64,000 bases of DNA from contig CAIFEZ010000005.1 of NCBI GenBank assembly GCA_903789595.1, positions 62,001-126,000 of the forward strand, in the 5' to 3' direction. Position 1 is the first letter of the stretch; the number at the start of each line of letters is the position of its first letter. Below are positions 29,588 through 37,495 of this stretch, piece by piece. Both the position numbers and the translations under genes were made by a program. Below the pieces are notes generated by a model, which had not been told where the DNA came from, ran no database searches, and saw nothing but the letters and a program-made list of their open reading frames with translations. This DNA comes from an uncultured eubacterium 1-6. Lineage in GTDB: Bacteria > Bacillota > Clostridia > Lachnospirales > Lachnospiraceae.

Positions 29588-30064
29588 AGGCGTAATCTCT
29601 CCCCTATTCAACGAATAACAGTTACAGAAAAGTATAGACATTATTATGAAGAGAAAGCAAAGGAAAATTTAAAAACTTCAACAGGCGGTTGTAATCCTCG
29701 GCCTTTGCAGAATTCTGCAAACCCTGTAAAACCAATTGATACTCGAAACGAAATGTCAAAACTTGCAGGAGTATCACATGATACATACGATAAAGGACAT
29801 AAGATTTTAAATTCAGATAATGAAGAAGTTAAACAAAAGGTATTGTCTGGAGACATGAGTATTAATGAAGGGAGGACAAAATTCCGTCCCTTTGTTTTAT
29901 ATAGTAAGTATAGTTTCATAGGTAAAATAAAAGCGGCTATAATAAGGTGTAAAACGTATAGATATAAAAGGGGCATAAAAATACCCCTATCAAGCGATAG
30001 GGGAAAAGTTAGTTGCCTAAATATTCTTTGTTTAAAATATTCTTTAACGATTCTAAGTCGCTAA
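29379..30064 (+). pseudogene. frameshifted remnant of a phage DNA-binding/replication-associated gene
   Basis: Frame one (29379-29618) gives 'WNYNLQILDVGDEFRRAERI' and a lysine-rich stretch, then a stop. Frame two (open from about 29618) continues with 'KYRHYYEEKAKENL', 'MSKLAGVSHDTYDKGHKIL' and 'VKQKVLSGDMSINEGR'. The second part looks like the helix-turn-helix segment found in ParB-like or replication-associated phage/plasmid proteins, and the pieces fit one gene in normal order. No start codon with an RBS is visible. The last ~55 codons run into an opposite gene and are probably not coding. The family call is tentative. Confidence 0.55.
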
Positions 30065-30335
30065 TTAGTGTGCTCTGATTTTCTATCTCTTTTAGAAAGT
30101 CATTCAAATCGAATTTTTCTTTTCCAACATATCCAAAATCTTTCATAGTTATAATATCAAAATTACGAACGGAAAGTTGATTTAATATTCTTTGACGATG
30201 AAAATTATTTTCAAGCTGTACAAGTTTTTGATTGGCTGATTTTATTTGTTCTTCAATTTCAGCAAGCATTTCTTTTATAGCACGTTCACGATGTTCATTA
30301 TTATCTATTTCCTGATTCACATTGTTACTAATCAT
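30009..30335 (-). CDS. coiled-coil hypothetical protein
   Basis: About 108 residues from the ATG at 30335, with AAAGGG 9 bases upstream; longer in-frame starts up to 30413 have none. 'MLAEIEEQIKSANQKLVQLE' forms a coiled coil, followed by 'FDLNDFLKEIENQ'. It follows an RHH protein gene on the same strand, so it may be its operon partner. Function unknown. Confidence 0.65.
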   Translation of the reverse strand: MISNNVNQEIDNNEHRERAIKEMLAEIEEQIKSANQKLVQLENNFHRQRILNQLSVRNFDIITMKDFGYVGKEKFDLNDFLKEIENQSTLISDLESLKNILNKEYLGN

Positions 30336-30396
30336 AATTGACATCCCTTTCAAAATATAATCATTAAAAGGATTATATACCATAATGGAAGATATT

Positions 30397-30591
30397 TCAA
30401 TTATTTTCGTCAATTATTTTGATTCTTTGCAAGGCATATTCTATACACATAGTAATAAGTTCATTGCGAGAACGTCCAGTTTTAGTACATACAGTATTTA
30501 ATTCGTTTAATAGATCGTCAGGGAGTCTTGCAGATACAACAGTACTCCGTCCATAGGATTTCCGTGGACGTACTACAAAATTATCATCCAT
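30397..30591 (-). CDS. ribbon-helix-helix DNA-binding protein
   Basis: 64 residues: strand 'TVVSARLPDDLLNELNTVCT', turn 'GRSRNELI', helix 'MCIEYALQRI'. This is the CopG/Arc pattern. Upstream (30627-30645) an imperfect palindrome GTAGTGTATAAATACTAC on the minus strand could be its own operator. It may regulate plasmid- or phage-type maintenance genes, or act as an antitoxin, but no toxin is evident next to it. Confidence 0.8.
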   Translation of the reverse strand: MDDNFVVRPRKSYGRSTVVSARLPDDLLNELNTVCTKTGRSRNELITMCIEYALQRIKIIDENN

Positions 30592-30648
30592 TCATATCAC
30601 CATGTATAATTTTACCCTGTAAGTAGTAGTATTTATACACTACATATG

Positions 30649-30677
30649 TTTACAAATAAAATACGATGGTATATAAT
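30649..30677 (+). promoter_or_regulatory. promoter of the zinc-ribbon/TPR cargo gene
   Basis: TTTACA (30649-30654), 17-bp spacer, TATAAT (30672-30677). Confidence 0.65.
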
Positions 30678-30761
30678 TATGTGTAGGATCTTTATACTTG
30701 TAATATTTTCTAATTAGGTATAAAATATGAATGATATATGAAAATGTTGGGGGAATAGGCT

Positions 30762-32279
30762 ATGAAATGTATTAACTGCGGCGAAGAAATTCCTGATGGC
30801 AGTACATTTTGTAATAAATGCGGTGCTAGTCAGTCAATCTCAACAAAAAGGGGGCTTTTACCTATTTCTGTTTTGCAGAAACTTAAACAGATGTTAGAGC
30901 AATTCGGTAAACGCTTTTCTAGTTTGTTATTTAAATCAAAGAGAAATACAATTATTTCAAGTGTTATCGGTATAGTTGTTGTTATTGCAATAGTTGTACC
31001 TGTTATTTATTTTAACAATCCAACAGAACAATTTATGTCATCCTTAAACTCCAATAATTCAGCACAAGCAATGGAAATCTACAATAACAAAATTAAGGGA
31101 AATACTGATAAGGAAAATATAATACGACAAAGATTAATTAGTGATGCAAAAAGTATATATGAGCAATTCAAATCAGCTAAAATTGATTATGCATCTGCTT
31201 TAAGCAAATTAAACACCCTTAATCAAACCGGCCTTGCAAGTTCAGAACTGGAATCGATTATTACAAATACAAATGCACTTAATGATTCTAAAACTGCTTT
31301 TCAAAAAGGAATTGATGCTGAGAAGGCGGGTGATTATGAAAGTGCTATTGAGCAATTACATAAAGTTATCAGTGAAGACAGCAACTATAAAAATGCTACG
31401 GCACAATTGGAATCATCAAAAAATAAATATATAACGTATATAACGGACATAATCAATAAAACTTCAGCACTTACAGATAATGATGAAATCAAAAAGCAAA
31501 TAGATAATATAACCACTATTGAAAGTAGCATTGGACAGGATAACAGGCTCAACAAAGTTATTAATACATTAAAACAAAAATATAGCAATCAAGTATTAGA
31601 AAAAGCAAATTCTTTAGTGAAGCAGAATGAATTTGATAAAGCCTTGAACTTACTGAATGATAATCTAGAGTATGAATATAACTCCAATTTGTCGGATCGT
31701 GTTACAAGTATTAAAAACAATGAGATGAAAGTTTATAATACGAATTTGTTTAATCAGCTAAAAAATCAATTAACTATACATTATGATACAATAGATAAAG
31801 AATATACAATAGTGGCAAAAGGAAATCAAGCTGAATATTCAAATTTGAGTGAAACGGTTAATGTTAGTCCGCGAATTACTATAAAAGATAATGAAATCGA
31901 TTATATATTTTTTATAGGATTCGTTCAAGAAGACTGGGTATTTACTACAAAAATTACTTTTGCCTGTGATGCTAACAGATATGAATATACCGTTGATTCT
32001 ACCACAAGAAGAGACGATGTAGGAAATGGATTAATAAGTGAAACAATGGCAATTCTTCATGATCCTAGTAAAACAACCTCTCAATCAAATTCATTGATAT
32101 GTAACATGAGCAATTTAATAGAAGATATCTCTAAATCAAAAAGTGTACAGATAAGATTTAATGGAACTGGCTATAGAGATCATACATTAACATCTCAAGA
32201 AAAGAGCAATATTTTAACTATATGGCAATTCTATAACTTACTTGAAAATGATAATTCTCTGGTTCAGAAGCTAGGGTAA
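30762..32279 (+). CDS. zinc-ribbon, membrane-anchored TPR-like protein
   Basis: 505 residues. Residues 1-22 are a double-CxxC zinc ribbon ('MKCINCGEEIPDGSTFCNKC'). A single transmembrane helix at about 66-86 ('VIGIVVVIAIVVPVIYF') follows. A long helical region with TPR-like repeats ('AFQKGIDAEKAGDYESAIEQ', 'ALNLLNDNLEYEYN') comes next, and a C-terminal beta-rich domain of ~150 residues. It has its own promoter and terminator, the arrangement of a lysogenic-conversion cargo gene. The topology suggests a cytosolic zinc ribbon and an outside TPR part. Role unknown. Confidence 0.75.
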   Translation: MKCINCGEEIPDGSTFCNKCGASQSISTKRGLLPISVLQKLKQMLEQFGKRFSSLLFKSKRNTIISSVIGIVVVIAIVVPVIYFNNPTEQFMSSLNSNNSAQAMEIYNNKIKGNTDKENIIRQRLISDAKSIYEQFKSAKIDYASALSKLNTLNQTGLASSELESIITNTNALNDSKTAFQKGIDAEKAGDYESAIEQLHKVISEDSNYKNATAQLESSKNKYITYITDIINKTSALTDNDEIKKQIDNITTIESSIGQDNRLNKVINTLKQKYSNQVLEKANSLVKQNEFDKALNLLNDNLEYEYNSNLSDRVTSIKNNEMKVYNTNLFNQLKNQLTIHYDTIDKEYTIVAKGNQAEYSNLSETVNVSPRITIKDNEIDYIFFIGFVQEDWVFTTKITFACDANRYEYTVDSTTRRDDVGNGLISETMAILHDPSKTTSQSNSLICNMSNLIEDISKSKSVQIRFNGTGYRDHTLTSQEKSNILTIWQFYNLLENDNSLVQKLG

Positions 32280-32305
32280 AACAAATAATCGAATTATATA
32301 TATTG

Positions 32306-32346
32306 AAGAGCAGCTTATCGCCAGTTGACGGTAGGCTGCTCTTTTT
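32306..32346 (+). terminator. terminator after the zinc-ribbon/TPR gene
   Basis: AAGAGCAGC (32306-32314) pairs with GCTGCTCTT (32335-32343), followed by T. Confidence 0.85.
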
Positions 32347-32379
32347 GTTATGCAATTATATTTAATATTTTACGTTAAA

Positions 32380-32697
32380 TCATGTGTTATCGTCGCGCCG
32401 CAAGTCAGTATCAGAGCCAAAATCAGACGTAGATGAAGTATCATCAGCAGTTGATGTATTACTTTTTGTTGATTCAATTTTAATATTTTTAACATTGCTA
32501 TCAGGAATATATTCCATGATATCTCCAGGTTGACAATTTAATAATTTGCAGAGCTTATTAATCGTAGTAACGTCAACATTTGCATTTTTAATAAGTTTGT
32601 CAACAACAGCAGCATATATACCATTTTGGCGTAGATCGTATTTTTTTACTCCCTTTGTTTGCATGAGGGCAAATAGTTTATCATATTTGACTGCCAT
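32380..32697 (-). CDS. XRE-family repressor-like regulator
   Basis: 105 residues. N-terminal HTH of the small Cro/C1 subtype ('LFALMQTKGVKKYDLRQNGI', 'TINKLCKLLNCQPGDIMEYI'), then a Ser/Thr/Asp-rich tail of ~35 residues. It is transcribed away from the early region with its own promoter, and three related ~22-base sites lie upstream. Probably the lysogeny repressor of the guaA element. Confidence 0.85.
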   Translation of the reverse strand: MAVKYDKLFALMQTKGVKKYDLRQNGIYAAVVDKLIKNANVDVTTINKLCKLLNCQPGDIMEYIPDSNVKNIKIESTKSNTSTADDTSSTSDFGSDTDLRRDDNT

Positions 32698-32736
32698 TTA
32701 ACATTACTCCAAATTTAATATTTTTTACTACTATCT

Positions 32737-32765
32737 ATTTTATATTTTAAAAAGAGATTTGTCAA
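32737..32765 (-). promoter_or_regulatory. promoter of the XRE regulator
   Basis: On the minus strand: TTGACA (32765-32760), 17-bp spacer, TAAAAT (32742-32737). Confidence 0.75.
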
Positions 32766-32774
32766 TTATTATAT

Positions 32775-32865
32775 TGTCTATTTAAATGTACAATATGCAC
32801 AATAAATAACGTCTATGTTCGTGAACAAATCACATTGCAATAGTGTCTATTATCATGTACAATAT
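32775..32865. promoter_or_regulatory. three candidate operator sites
   Basis: TGTCTATTTAAATGTACAAT plus AT (32775-32796) and TGTCTATTATCATGTACAAT plus AT (32844-32865) are close copies; a weaker third is at 32808-32829. They surround the divergent promoters of the XRE gene and the rightward genes, as repressor operators do. Confidence 0.6.
32835..32863 (+). promoter_or_regulatory. rightward early promoter
   Basis: TTGCAA (32835-32840), 17-bp spacer, TACAAT (32858-32863). The -10 is inside the second operator-like repeat. Confidence 0.6.
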
Positions 32866-32938
32866 AATCACAGTCAAAGAGAAGATGGCTGAAGCGAAAC
32901 GTGGTAATTAAAAAAGCGAAGGAAGGGGGCTTGATAAG

Positions 32939-33031
32939 TTGATTTTCAAAACCAAAACATTTGCAAATCCAATTAAGATTAATACGAACAAAGAACAAAG
33001 CGACAATTTAGGCAATGCGGAGACTTGTTAA
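32939..33031 (+). CDS. possible 30-residue peptide
   Basis: A TTG start preceded by GAAGGAAGGGGG; the product begins 'IFKTKTFANPIKINTNK'. The site is strong for a leader peptide, but size and TTG start make it uncertain. It precedes the 213-residue gene in the same early transcript. Confidence 0.4.
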   Translation: MIFKTKTFANPIKINTNKEQSDNLGNAETC

Positions 33032-33150
33032 TGTTTTAACTATCCAGCGTTACAGGCATTTTTCAAGCAAAAAAATATTTATTTTAAAACGCATTCAATG
33101 ATTTGAATTTGGCATTTTAAGATGCTACAATATTATTAGGAGGAAAAATT

Positions 33151-33792
33151 ATGACAAACACAAAAGAAGAAGTAAAATCCATTCGCCCTGAAATCATGTT
33201 GGAAAGCATGGATCTGGATAAGGTACAGGATGCCGAGTTTTACGGAGAAGATTGTATATTCGCTTCTATTCCCTTAAAGCGTACCAGTGACAACTTTAAA
33301 GTGTATGATTCTGCTTTTGAACGCTTTCTGAAGCAGTACGTCAATGATGGTAATGATGTGGAAGAGATTATTGATCAGGAACCAAACTTGTTTTTGACTA
33401 TTGATGGCAATAGTGGCGAACAGGTATATTTTCTACAGTCATTCATCAAAATTGATCATTGGAGTGGAGAAGATACAGAATGCATGACTGAAGAAATTCA
33501 GCTCTCAGATGCTGAACAGTCCAGAGTTGGTTTCGCCTTACTGCCATTACTGGATAAATACAAACAGCAATTCCTTGAAAAAATTCGTACAGATGCAGTT
33601 AAGTCAATAGGAACAGTTCTTCCAAAAGCAATTCTTAATAAGATGAAACTGGTGTCTGACTCGATAGTTGGAGAGCGTTATCGTTCAGCGTGGATTAGCT
33701 ATGATAATCAGGAAAGTGTTATCTGTGAAATTAAAAACTGCTTCGATCCTAAATGTCCAACGAAAGTCGTACCCTTTGGCTTTGCAGCATAA
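33151..33792 (+). CDS. hypothetical early protein
   Basis: 213 residues, acidic first half ('MLESMDLDKVQDAEFYGEDC', 'DEPNLFLTIDGNSGEQVYFL'-like region), mostly polar, no membrane segment. AGGAGG lies before the ATG. Codon use is less AT-rich than that of most genes in this element, so it may be a recent acquisition. It follows the repressor-controlled promoter. I do not recognise a family. Confidence 0.75.
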   Translation: MTNTKEEVKSIRPEIMLESMDLDKVQDAEFYGEDCIFASIPLKRTSDNFKVYDSAFERFLKQYVNDGNDVEEIIDQEPNLFLTIDGNSGEQVYFLQSFIKIDHWSGEDTECMTEEIQLSDAEQSRVGFALLPLLDKYKQQFLEKIRTDAVKSIGTVLPKAILNKMKLVSDSIVGERYRSAWISYDNQESVICEIKNCFDPKCPTKVVPFGFAA

Positions 33793-33797
33793 AAAAT

Positions 33798-33822
33798 AGA
33801 GCAGGAATCAACCTGCTCTTTG
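33798..33822 (+). terminator. terminator after the 213-residue gene
   Basis: AGAGCAGG pairs with CCTGCTCT across a 6-base loop; only a short T-run follows. Confidence 0.65.
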
Positions 33823-33930
33823 CCGTTCTAAAAAATTATAAAATCACAAGATATTGTAAGGTACTTGTCGAAAATGGAAGATTGTACACTATAAATTGAC
33901 ATAATAAGGCATAATTATCCCTAAACAAGC

Positions 33931-33959
33931 TTGACAGAAAAATTCAAACATGCTATAAT
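33931..33959 (+). promoter_or_regulatory. perfect consensus promoter with a long leader
   Basis: TTGACA (33931-33936), 17-bp spacer, TATAAT (33954-33959). The first downstream ORF starts at 34292, so the transcript has a ~325-nt leader. Confidence 0.85.
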
Positions 33960-33966
33960 TATAGTG

Positions 33967-34291
33967 TAGCTTTGATGACATAAATATACTCACTATACGT
34001 CTATCTTTTCGCATAATGAATCAAAAGAATTATTTAATTTTTTTGTATCTTGTATCTTGAAAATTTAATTAATCTATTTGAAATGAGGAATGCAAATTGA
34101 TTGCTTAATTCTTTAAGTCAAAGCACACTATTGATGAAACTGTGCATTGACTTTGTAATTAAAAGTATAAACGATTAGTTTATAAATATAATTGCGAATT
34201 AGAAATAATAGAAACAAATATTTGACAAATGACATCTTTAAGTGTATTGGCAATTAGTAAATGACTTTATATTAGCTGAAAGGAAATAATA
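33967..34291 (+). other. long AT-rich leader with an imperfect inverted repeat
   Basis: No ORF with an RBS. AAGTCAA-A-GCACA (34115-34127) pairs with TGTGC-A-TTGACTT (34141-34153), 12 bp with one A-A mismatch. It could be an operator or a regulatory RNA fold. Confidence 0.45.
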
Positions 34292-34429
34292 ATGAGCAAT
34301 AAAAGCAGCGATTTTCAGGGTATCCCCATGAAGGACATTCAGAATCCAATTGATGAGATGTACAGAAAGAATCAGCCGGAGTTTGGAATTCCGCTGAAAG
34401 AATTGAACAAGATGAAAGAGGGTAAATAA
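34292..34429 (+). CDS. 45-residue protein with an internal repeat
   Basis: ATG after GAAAGGAAATAATA. The product contains two related motifs, 'FQGIPMKDIQNP' and 'FGIPLKELNKM' (F-x-GIP-[ML]-K-[DE]-[IL]). It is overlapped by one base by the next small ORF and lies behind a perfect promoter. Codons are more GC-rich than those of the surrounding element. No family recognised. Confidence 0.6.
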   Translation: MSNKSSDFQGIPMKDIQNPIDEMYRKNQPEFGIPLKELNKMKEGK

Positions 34430-34500
34430 TGACTAATACGAAAATTAGTGAAAACAATGCTGAAACACCTTGGAGTGCAAAAAAGCATAGCATTAATTAA
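34429..34500 (+). CDS. possible 23-residue peptide
   Basis: ATG overlaps the preceding stop (TAATG), suggesting translational coupling; the product begins 'MTNTKISENNAETPWSAKK'. Very short, so uncertain, but the layout supports translation. Confidence 0.4.
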   Translation: MTNTKISENNAETPWSAKKHSIN

Positions 34501-34508
34501 AACATACT

Positions 34509-34548
34509 CTCCCTTGGTGGCAGCTTAACGGTTGCCGCCTTGGGGGAG
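34509..34548 (+). terminator. large hairpin after the small ORFs
   Basis: CTCCC (34509-34513) pairs with GGGAG (34544-34548), enclosing GGTGGCAGC/GTTGCCGCC (9 bp). It lacks a clear T-run, so it could be a stabilising 3' end or a partial terminator. Confidence 0.5.
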
Positions 34549-34581
34549 GCTTATTAAGGAAAGAGGGAATGAATCGCAAGA

Positions 34582-35391
34582 ATGTATTTGTCAGTACAGA
34601 AAATTCAAGGCAAATCAAAACAGTATGGAGAGCCAAAAGGTGTAGTTACTTATACAGAAAATATAGGAACTACAACCTACTATCGATGGAAATATAAAGA
34701 GGATTTTGAGCGTCCTAATATATCTTTTAAATTTGTGGTAAAAAAATCATATCGTGAACAAGGTAAGGTAAAGCAGCTTCAATTATGTTTAGGCACTATC
34801 TTTTGGTATTACTTCATATGTGAGCGTCAAGACCTATGGACTGATTACAATGTGCAGCGGATAAAGGATAAATTTAAACCAACAAAAAAACAGCTTAAGG
34901 CATTGCAAAGAGAAATTGACAAAACAATAGATAAAATTGAATCTGAAGCTTCAAAATACTATTACAGTAGTGCAGAGCATAGGGTGTACGAAAAATACCA
35001 TTTAGATGTTGACATATGGCAAAATCATAAAAACCTATTTCGTCTTAACTATGGCGATGAAAACATAGATAAATTCGAGCAAATCTATGATTTTAATCTT
35101 GCCATTCACAATCAAAAACTGTTGGATGAACTTGATAATAAAAAAACTGAAAAAGAAGCAAAAGAAAAGGCCGATGCTGAAGCACAAGACAGATATTGGC
35201 GTGAAGCTGCTAAAAGAGTCGAGGAAGAACAACAACGCCGTGCAGGTATAGTGAATTATTCAAATGAAGAAAAAACATATCTCAAGCAATTTTATAGAAC
35301 ATTAGCTAAAAATTTTCACCCTGATATAGCGCATGATAATGGAAAAGCAATGCAATTTCTTAATCAGCTAAAAGAGCAATGGGGCGTGTAG
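34582..35391 (+). CDS. J-domain-like phage protein
   Basis: 269 residues. The first ~100 are globular ('WKYKEDFERPNISFKFVVKK'); a long charged coiled coil follows ('LDNKKTEKEAKEKADAEAQD'). The end ('FYRTLAKNFHPDIAHDNGKA') has the helix-HPD-helix layout of a DnaJ J-domain, including the invariant HPD. A C-terminal J-domain would recruit host DnaK. Phage J-proteins can serve replication or assembly; here the neighbour is a replication protein, so a replication role is plausible but inferred. Confidence 0.75.
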   Translation: MYLSVQKIQGKSKQYGEPKGVVTYTENIGTTTYYRWKYKEDFERPNISFKFVVKKSYREQGKVKQLQLCLGTIFWYYFICERQDLWTDYNVQRIKDKFKPTKKQLKALQREIDKTIDKIESEASKYYYSSAEHRVYEKYHLDVDIWQNHKNLFRLNYGDENIDKFEQIYDFNLAIHNQKLLDELDNKKTEKEAKEKADAEAQDRYWREAAKRVEEEQQRRAGIVNYSNEEKTYLKQFYRTLAKNFHPDIAHDNGKAMQFLNQLKEQWGV

Positions 35392-35479
35392 GTACTTTCA
35401 AAATAATTAAGGTAACTACATTAATCGAATACTGAAAATATAGTTGTAGGTACTTAAAAGATTATTACAGTAACTACAT
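35387..35479. repeat. two 35-base direct repeats (possible iterons)
   Basis: TGTAGGTACTT...GTAACTACAT at 35387-35421 and again at 35445-35479. Each copy has inverted ends (GTAG...CTAC). They lie ~230 bases before the replication gene. Confidence 0.6.
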
Positions 35480-35578
35480 AAGCCATTATAGTGGCGGTAT
35501 GTTTACATTATTCCATTGATTTATTTTCGGCAATAGCTATATAGCTGATACATCTCACTCTCAGCTAGTATTTTTGCC

Positions 35579-35605
35579 ACCGAACCGAACACGTTACCGA
35601 ACACA
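35579..35605. repeat. short ACCGAACAC repeats upstream of the replication gene
   Basis: ACCGAACCGAACACG and then ACCGAACACAC, in an otherwise AT-rich stretch; candidate binding sites for the initiator encoded downstream. Confidence 0.45.
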
Positions 35606-35660
35606 CTTTCGTCAAATTGCACAAAGAGAGCAATATTAAACACTTGAAAGGATTGATTCA

Positions 35661-35741
35661 ATGAAAAAGATTAGAAGTAGAAAGGAAAAAGTGATTATAA
35701 AGAAATATGAAGATAAACCAGAATTTAAAAAATTATCTTAA
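35661..35741 (+). CDS. possible 26-residue basic leader peptide
   Basis: ATG after GAAAGGATTGATTCA; the product 'MKKIRSRKEKVIIKKYEDKP' is strongly basic. It overlaps the start of the primase-like gene (35707), which itself has a weak RBS, so translational coupling is possible. Confidence 0.45.
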   Translation: MKKIRSRKEKVIIKKYEDKPEFKKLS

Positions 35742-37284
35742 ACTATTATTCGATTTTGATCCAGTAACAGACGATTTTAAATTAAAACCACAAGAATATG
35801 TACGAATTAAAGCAATAAAGCCAAGAGAACATAATACTCCACTTATCAAAACATGGTACATAAAAAATGTTTCTGAGCTGGAAGACATAATCAAGAAGTA
35901 CAAATATAACTGGAATCTTTATATTGGCCTTGCAACAACTAAAGGCAAAAATGAAACAGCCGAATACATGTTGGCAAGAAAAGTTATGTTTCTTGATTTC
36001 GATTTAAAGGATTATCCTCAGTACAACGATGTAAAGGACTTTGAGCAACATATCAAAAGAAATTTACATTATCTATTTTATCATGCAGTTGTTGATTCTG
36101 GAAATGGATATCACTTCTATTTTGCAACACAGCGAACGGTTGATAATTCCAGAGCAACACGAATTAATAAAAATCTTGCTAAAATATTAGGAGCCGATCC
36201 AAAGGCAGTTCTTCCAACGCAGCTTATGCGCTTGCCTACAAGTTTAAACCTAAAGCATGATGCAAAACCAGTGAATATTATTTGTAATAATTACGGTAAC
36301 CCTAACTTCAAACCCTATAGTTTAAATAAGCTGGAAAAAATTGTTAGCTATGCAAAGCAATCCGCTAAAGTCAAGGAAGTGCAACAGCTTCCACCTAAAG
36401 AATATAATAAAACATCTGGATATTTCTGTATTGAAAAGATGTTGGCTGAAGGAGTTCAGCAAGGGGAGCGTAATTTCTGTTTAGGCAGAATTACAAAATA
36501 TCTCCAATTGAAAGGTTATCACTACAGCAATGGGCTAAAAGTTGCCTTGGAATGGAATCAGCGTTGTAATCCTCCAAAGTCAGTAAATGAGGTTGCAGTT
36601 GATTTTAAGCGATATTGGGAATCAGATTATAAGCTCTTAGGTTGCAAACTGGAAGATAAAACAAAGCAATCTATTCTCAATAGATATTGTGACAGATATA
36701 AATGTAAGACCATTTTTAATAATTCAAAAGCAAATATAAAGACAAAAGAAATTGAAATGGATAATAATTTCTTAAAAAATAATGTTATTCGTAAATTAAG
36801 AGGAAACCATTATCTCATACTGTCAGTTCTTTATGTTCACGATAAAGGACTTACATACAATAGTATATCTCAAGAGATTACAAATCCAACAACGAAGAAA
36901 CCATGTATGTCAAAAAAAACTCTATATCGTATTTTAAATGATCTTATTAAAATGAAGTACATTTTTCGTGATCAGTACGGTACTTATAGATTAATAAGGT
37001 TTCCTAACTTCGGTCAGGGCGCAACTAAGTATTACTATTCGGCAAGTATCCTTCTCATAAATGGAATCATTAAACAACAGGATTATCTTATATATTTATG
37101 TTTGGTTAGGAATCAACAGCAGAATAAAAGTACTACATATGATCAAATATCTGATGATACTGGAATCTCAAAAGGTCATGTGTGTGAACATATTCAAAAC
37201 TTATTTAAAGCTAAAATATTAGATATCACAAAGAGTTATACAGATAAAGGAATACTATGTAATACTTATACTCTCATAGCCTGA
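35707..37284 (+). CDS. primase-like replication initiator
   Basis: 525 residues. The N-terminal ~230 residues look like an archaeo-eukaryotic-type primase/RepB fold: 'ARKVMFLDFDLKDY' gives the acidic D-x-D pair, 'VVDSGNGYHFYFAT' the S-G-x-G-x-H motif, and 'LPTQLMRLPTSLNLKH' is typical of the same family. The C-terminal ~150 residues hold one or two winged helices ('LTYNSISQEITNPTTKKPC', 'DQISDDTGISKGHVCEHIQ'). No helicase motif is visible. Repeats upstream may form its origin. Confidence 0.8.
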   Translation: MKINQNLKNYLKLLFDFDPVTDDFKLKPQEYVRIKAIKPREHNTPLIKTWYIKNVSELEDIIKKYKYNWNLYIGLATTKGKNETAEYMLARKVMFLDFDLKDYPQYNDVKDFEQHIKRNLHYLFYHAVVDSGNGYHFYFATQRTVDNSRATRINKNLAKILGADPKAVLPTQLMRLPTSLNLKHDAKPVNIICNNYGNPNFKPYSLNKLEKIVSYAKQSAKVKEVQQLPPKEYNKTSGYFCIEKMLAEGVQQGERNFCLGRITKYLQLKGYHYSNGLKVALEWNQRCNPPKSVNEVAVDFKRYWESDYKLLGCKLEDKTKQSILNRYCDRYKCKTIFNNSKANIKTKEIEMDNNFLKNNVIRKLRGNHYLILSVLYVHDKGLTYNSISQEITNPTTKKPCMSKKTLYRILNDLIKMKYIFRDQYGTYRLIRFPNFGQGATKYYYSASILLINGIIKQQDYLIYLCLVRNQQQNKSTTYDQISDDTGISKGHVCEHIQNLFKAKILDITKSYTDKGILCNTYTLIA

Positions 37285-37495
37285 GTACACTGGTATAGGC
37301 TAACGCCTATATTAATCATATGTATACAAAGGTTCCCGTTTTTACTACAGTAGTATCAAAAAAGTATTTATTCATGCGGTTTTTTAGTTAGTAAGGTACG
37401 TTCCCTTTTTGACACAGCATGTCTGAAAGACCGCATGGATACTACATTTTTGAAAACACCGAAAAATGAAAATTTGAAAGGAAGTTATAATTTAA
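37285..37495 (+). other. intergenic region before the polymerase-like gene
   Basis: Contains a long-range inverted repeat CATGCGGT (near 37374) and ACCGCATG (near 37429), and AT-rich leader sequence. No ORF. Confidence 0.4.

Noticed and set aside
32813-32998. 61-residue ORF on the - strand in the control region
   Set aside because: No ribosome binding site, low-complexity hydrophobic product, and it would cross operator-like repeats and the early promoter.
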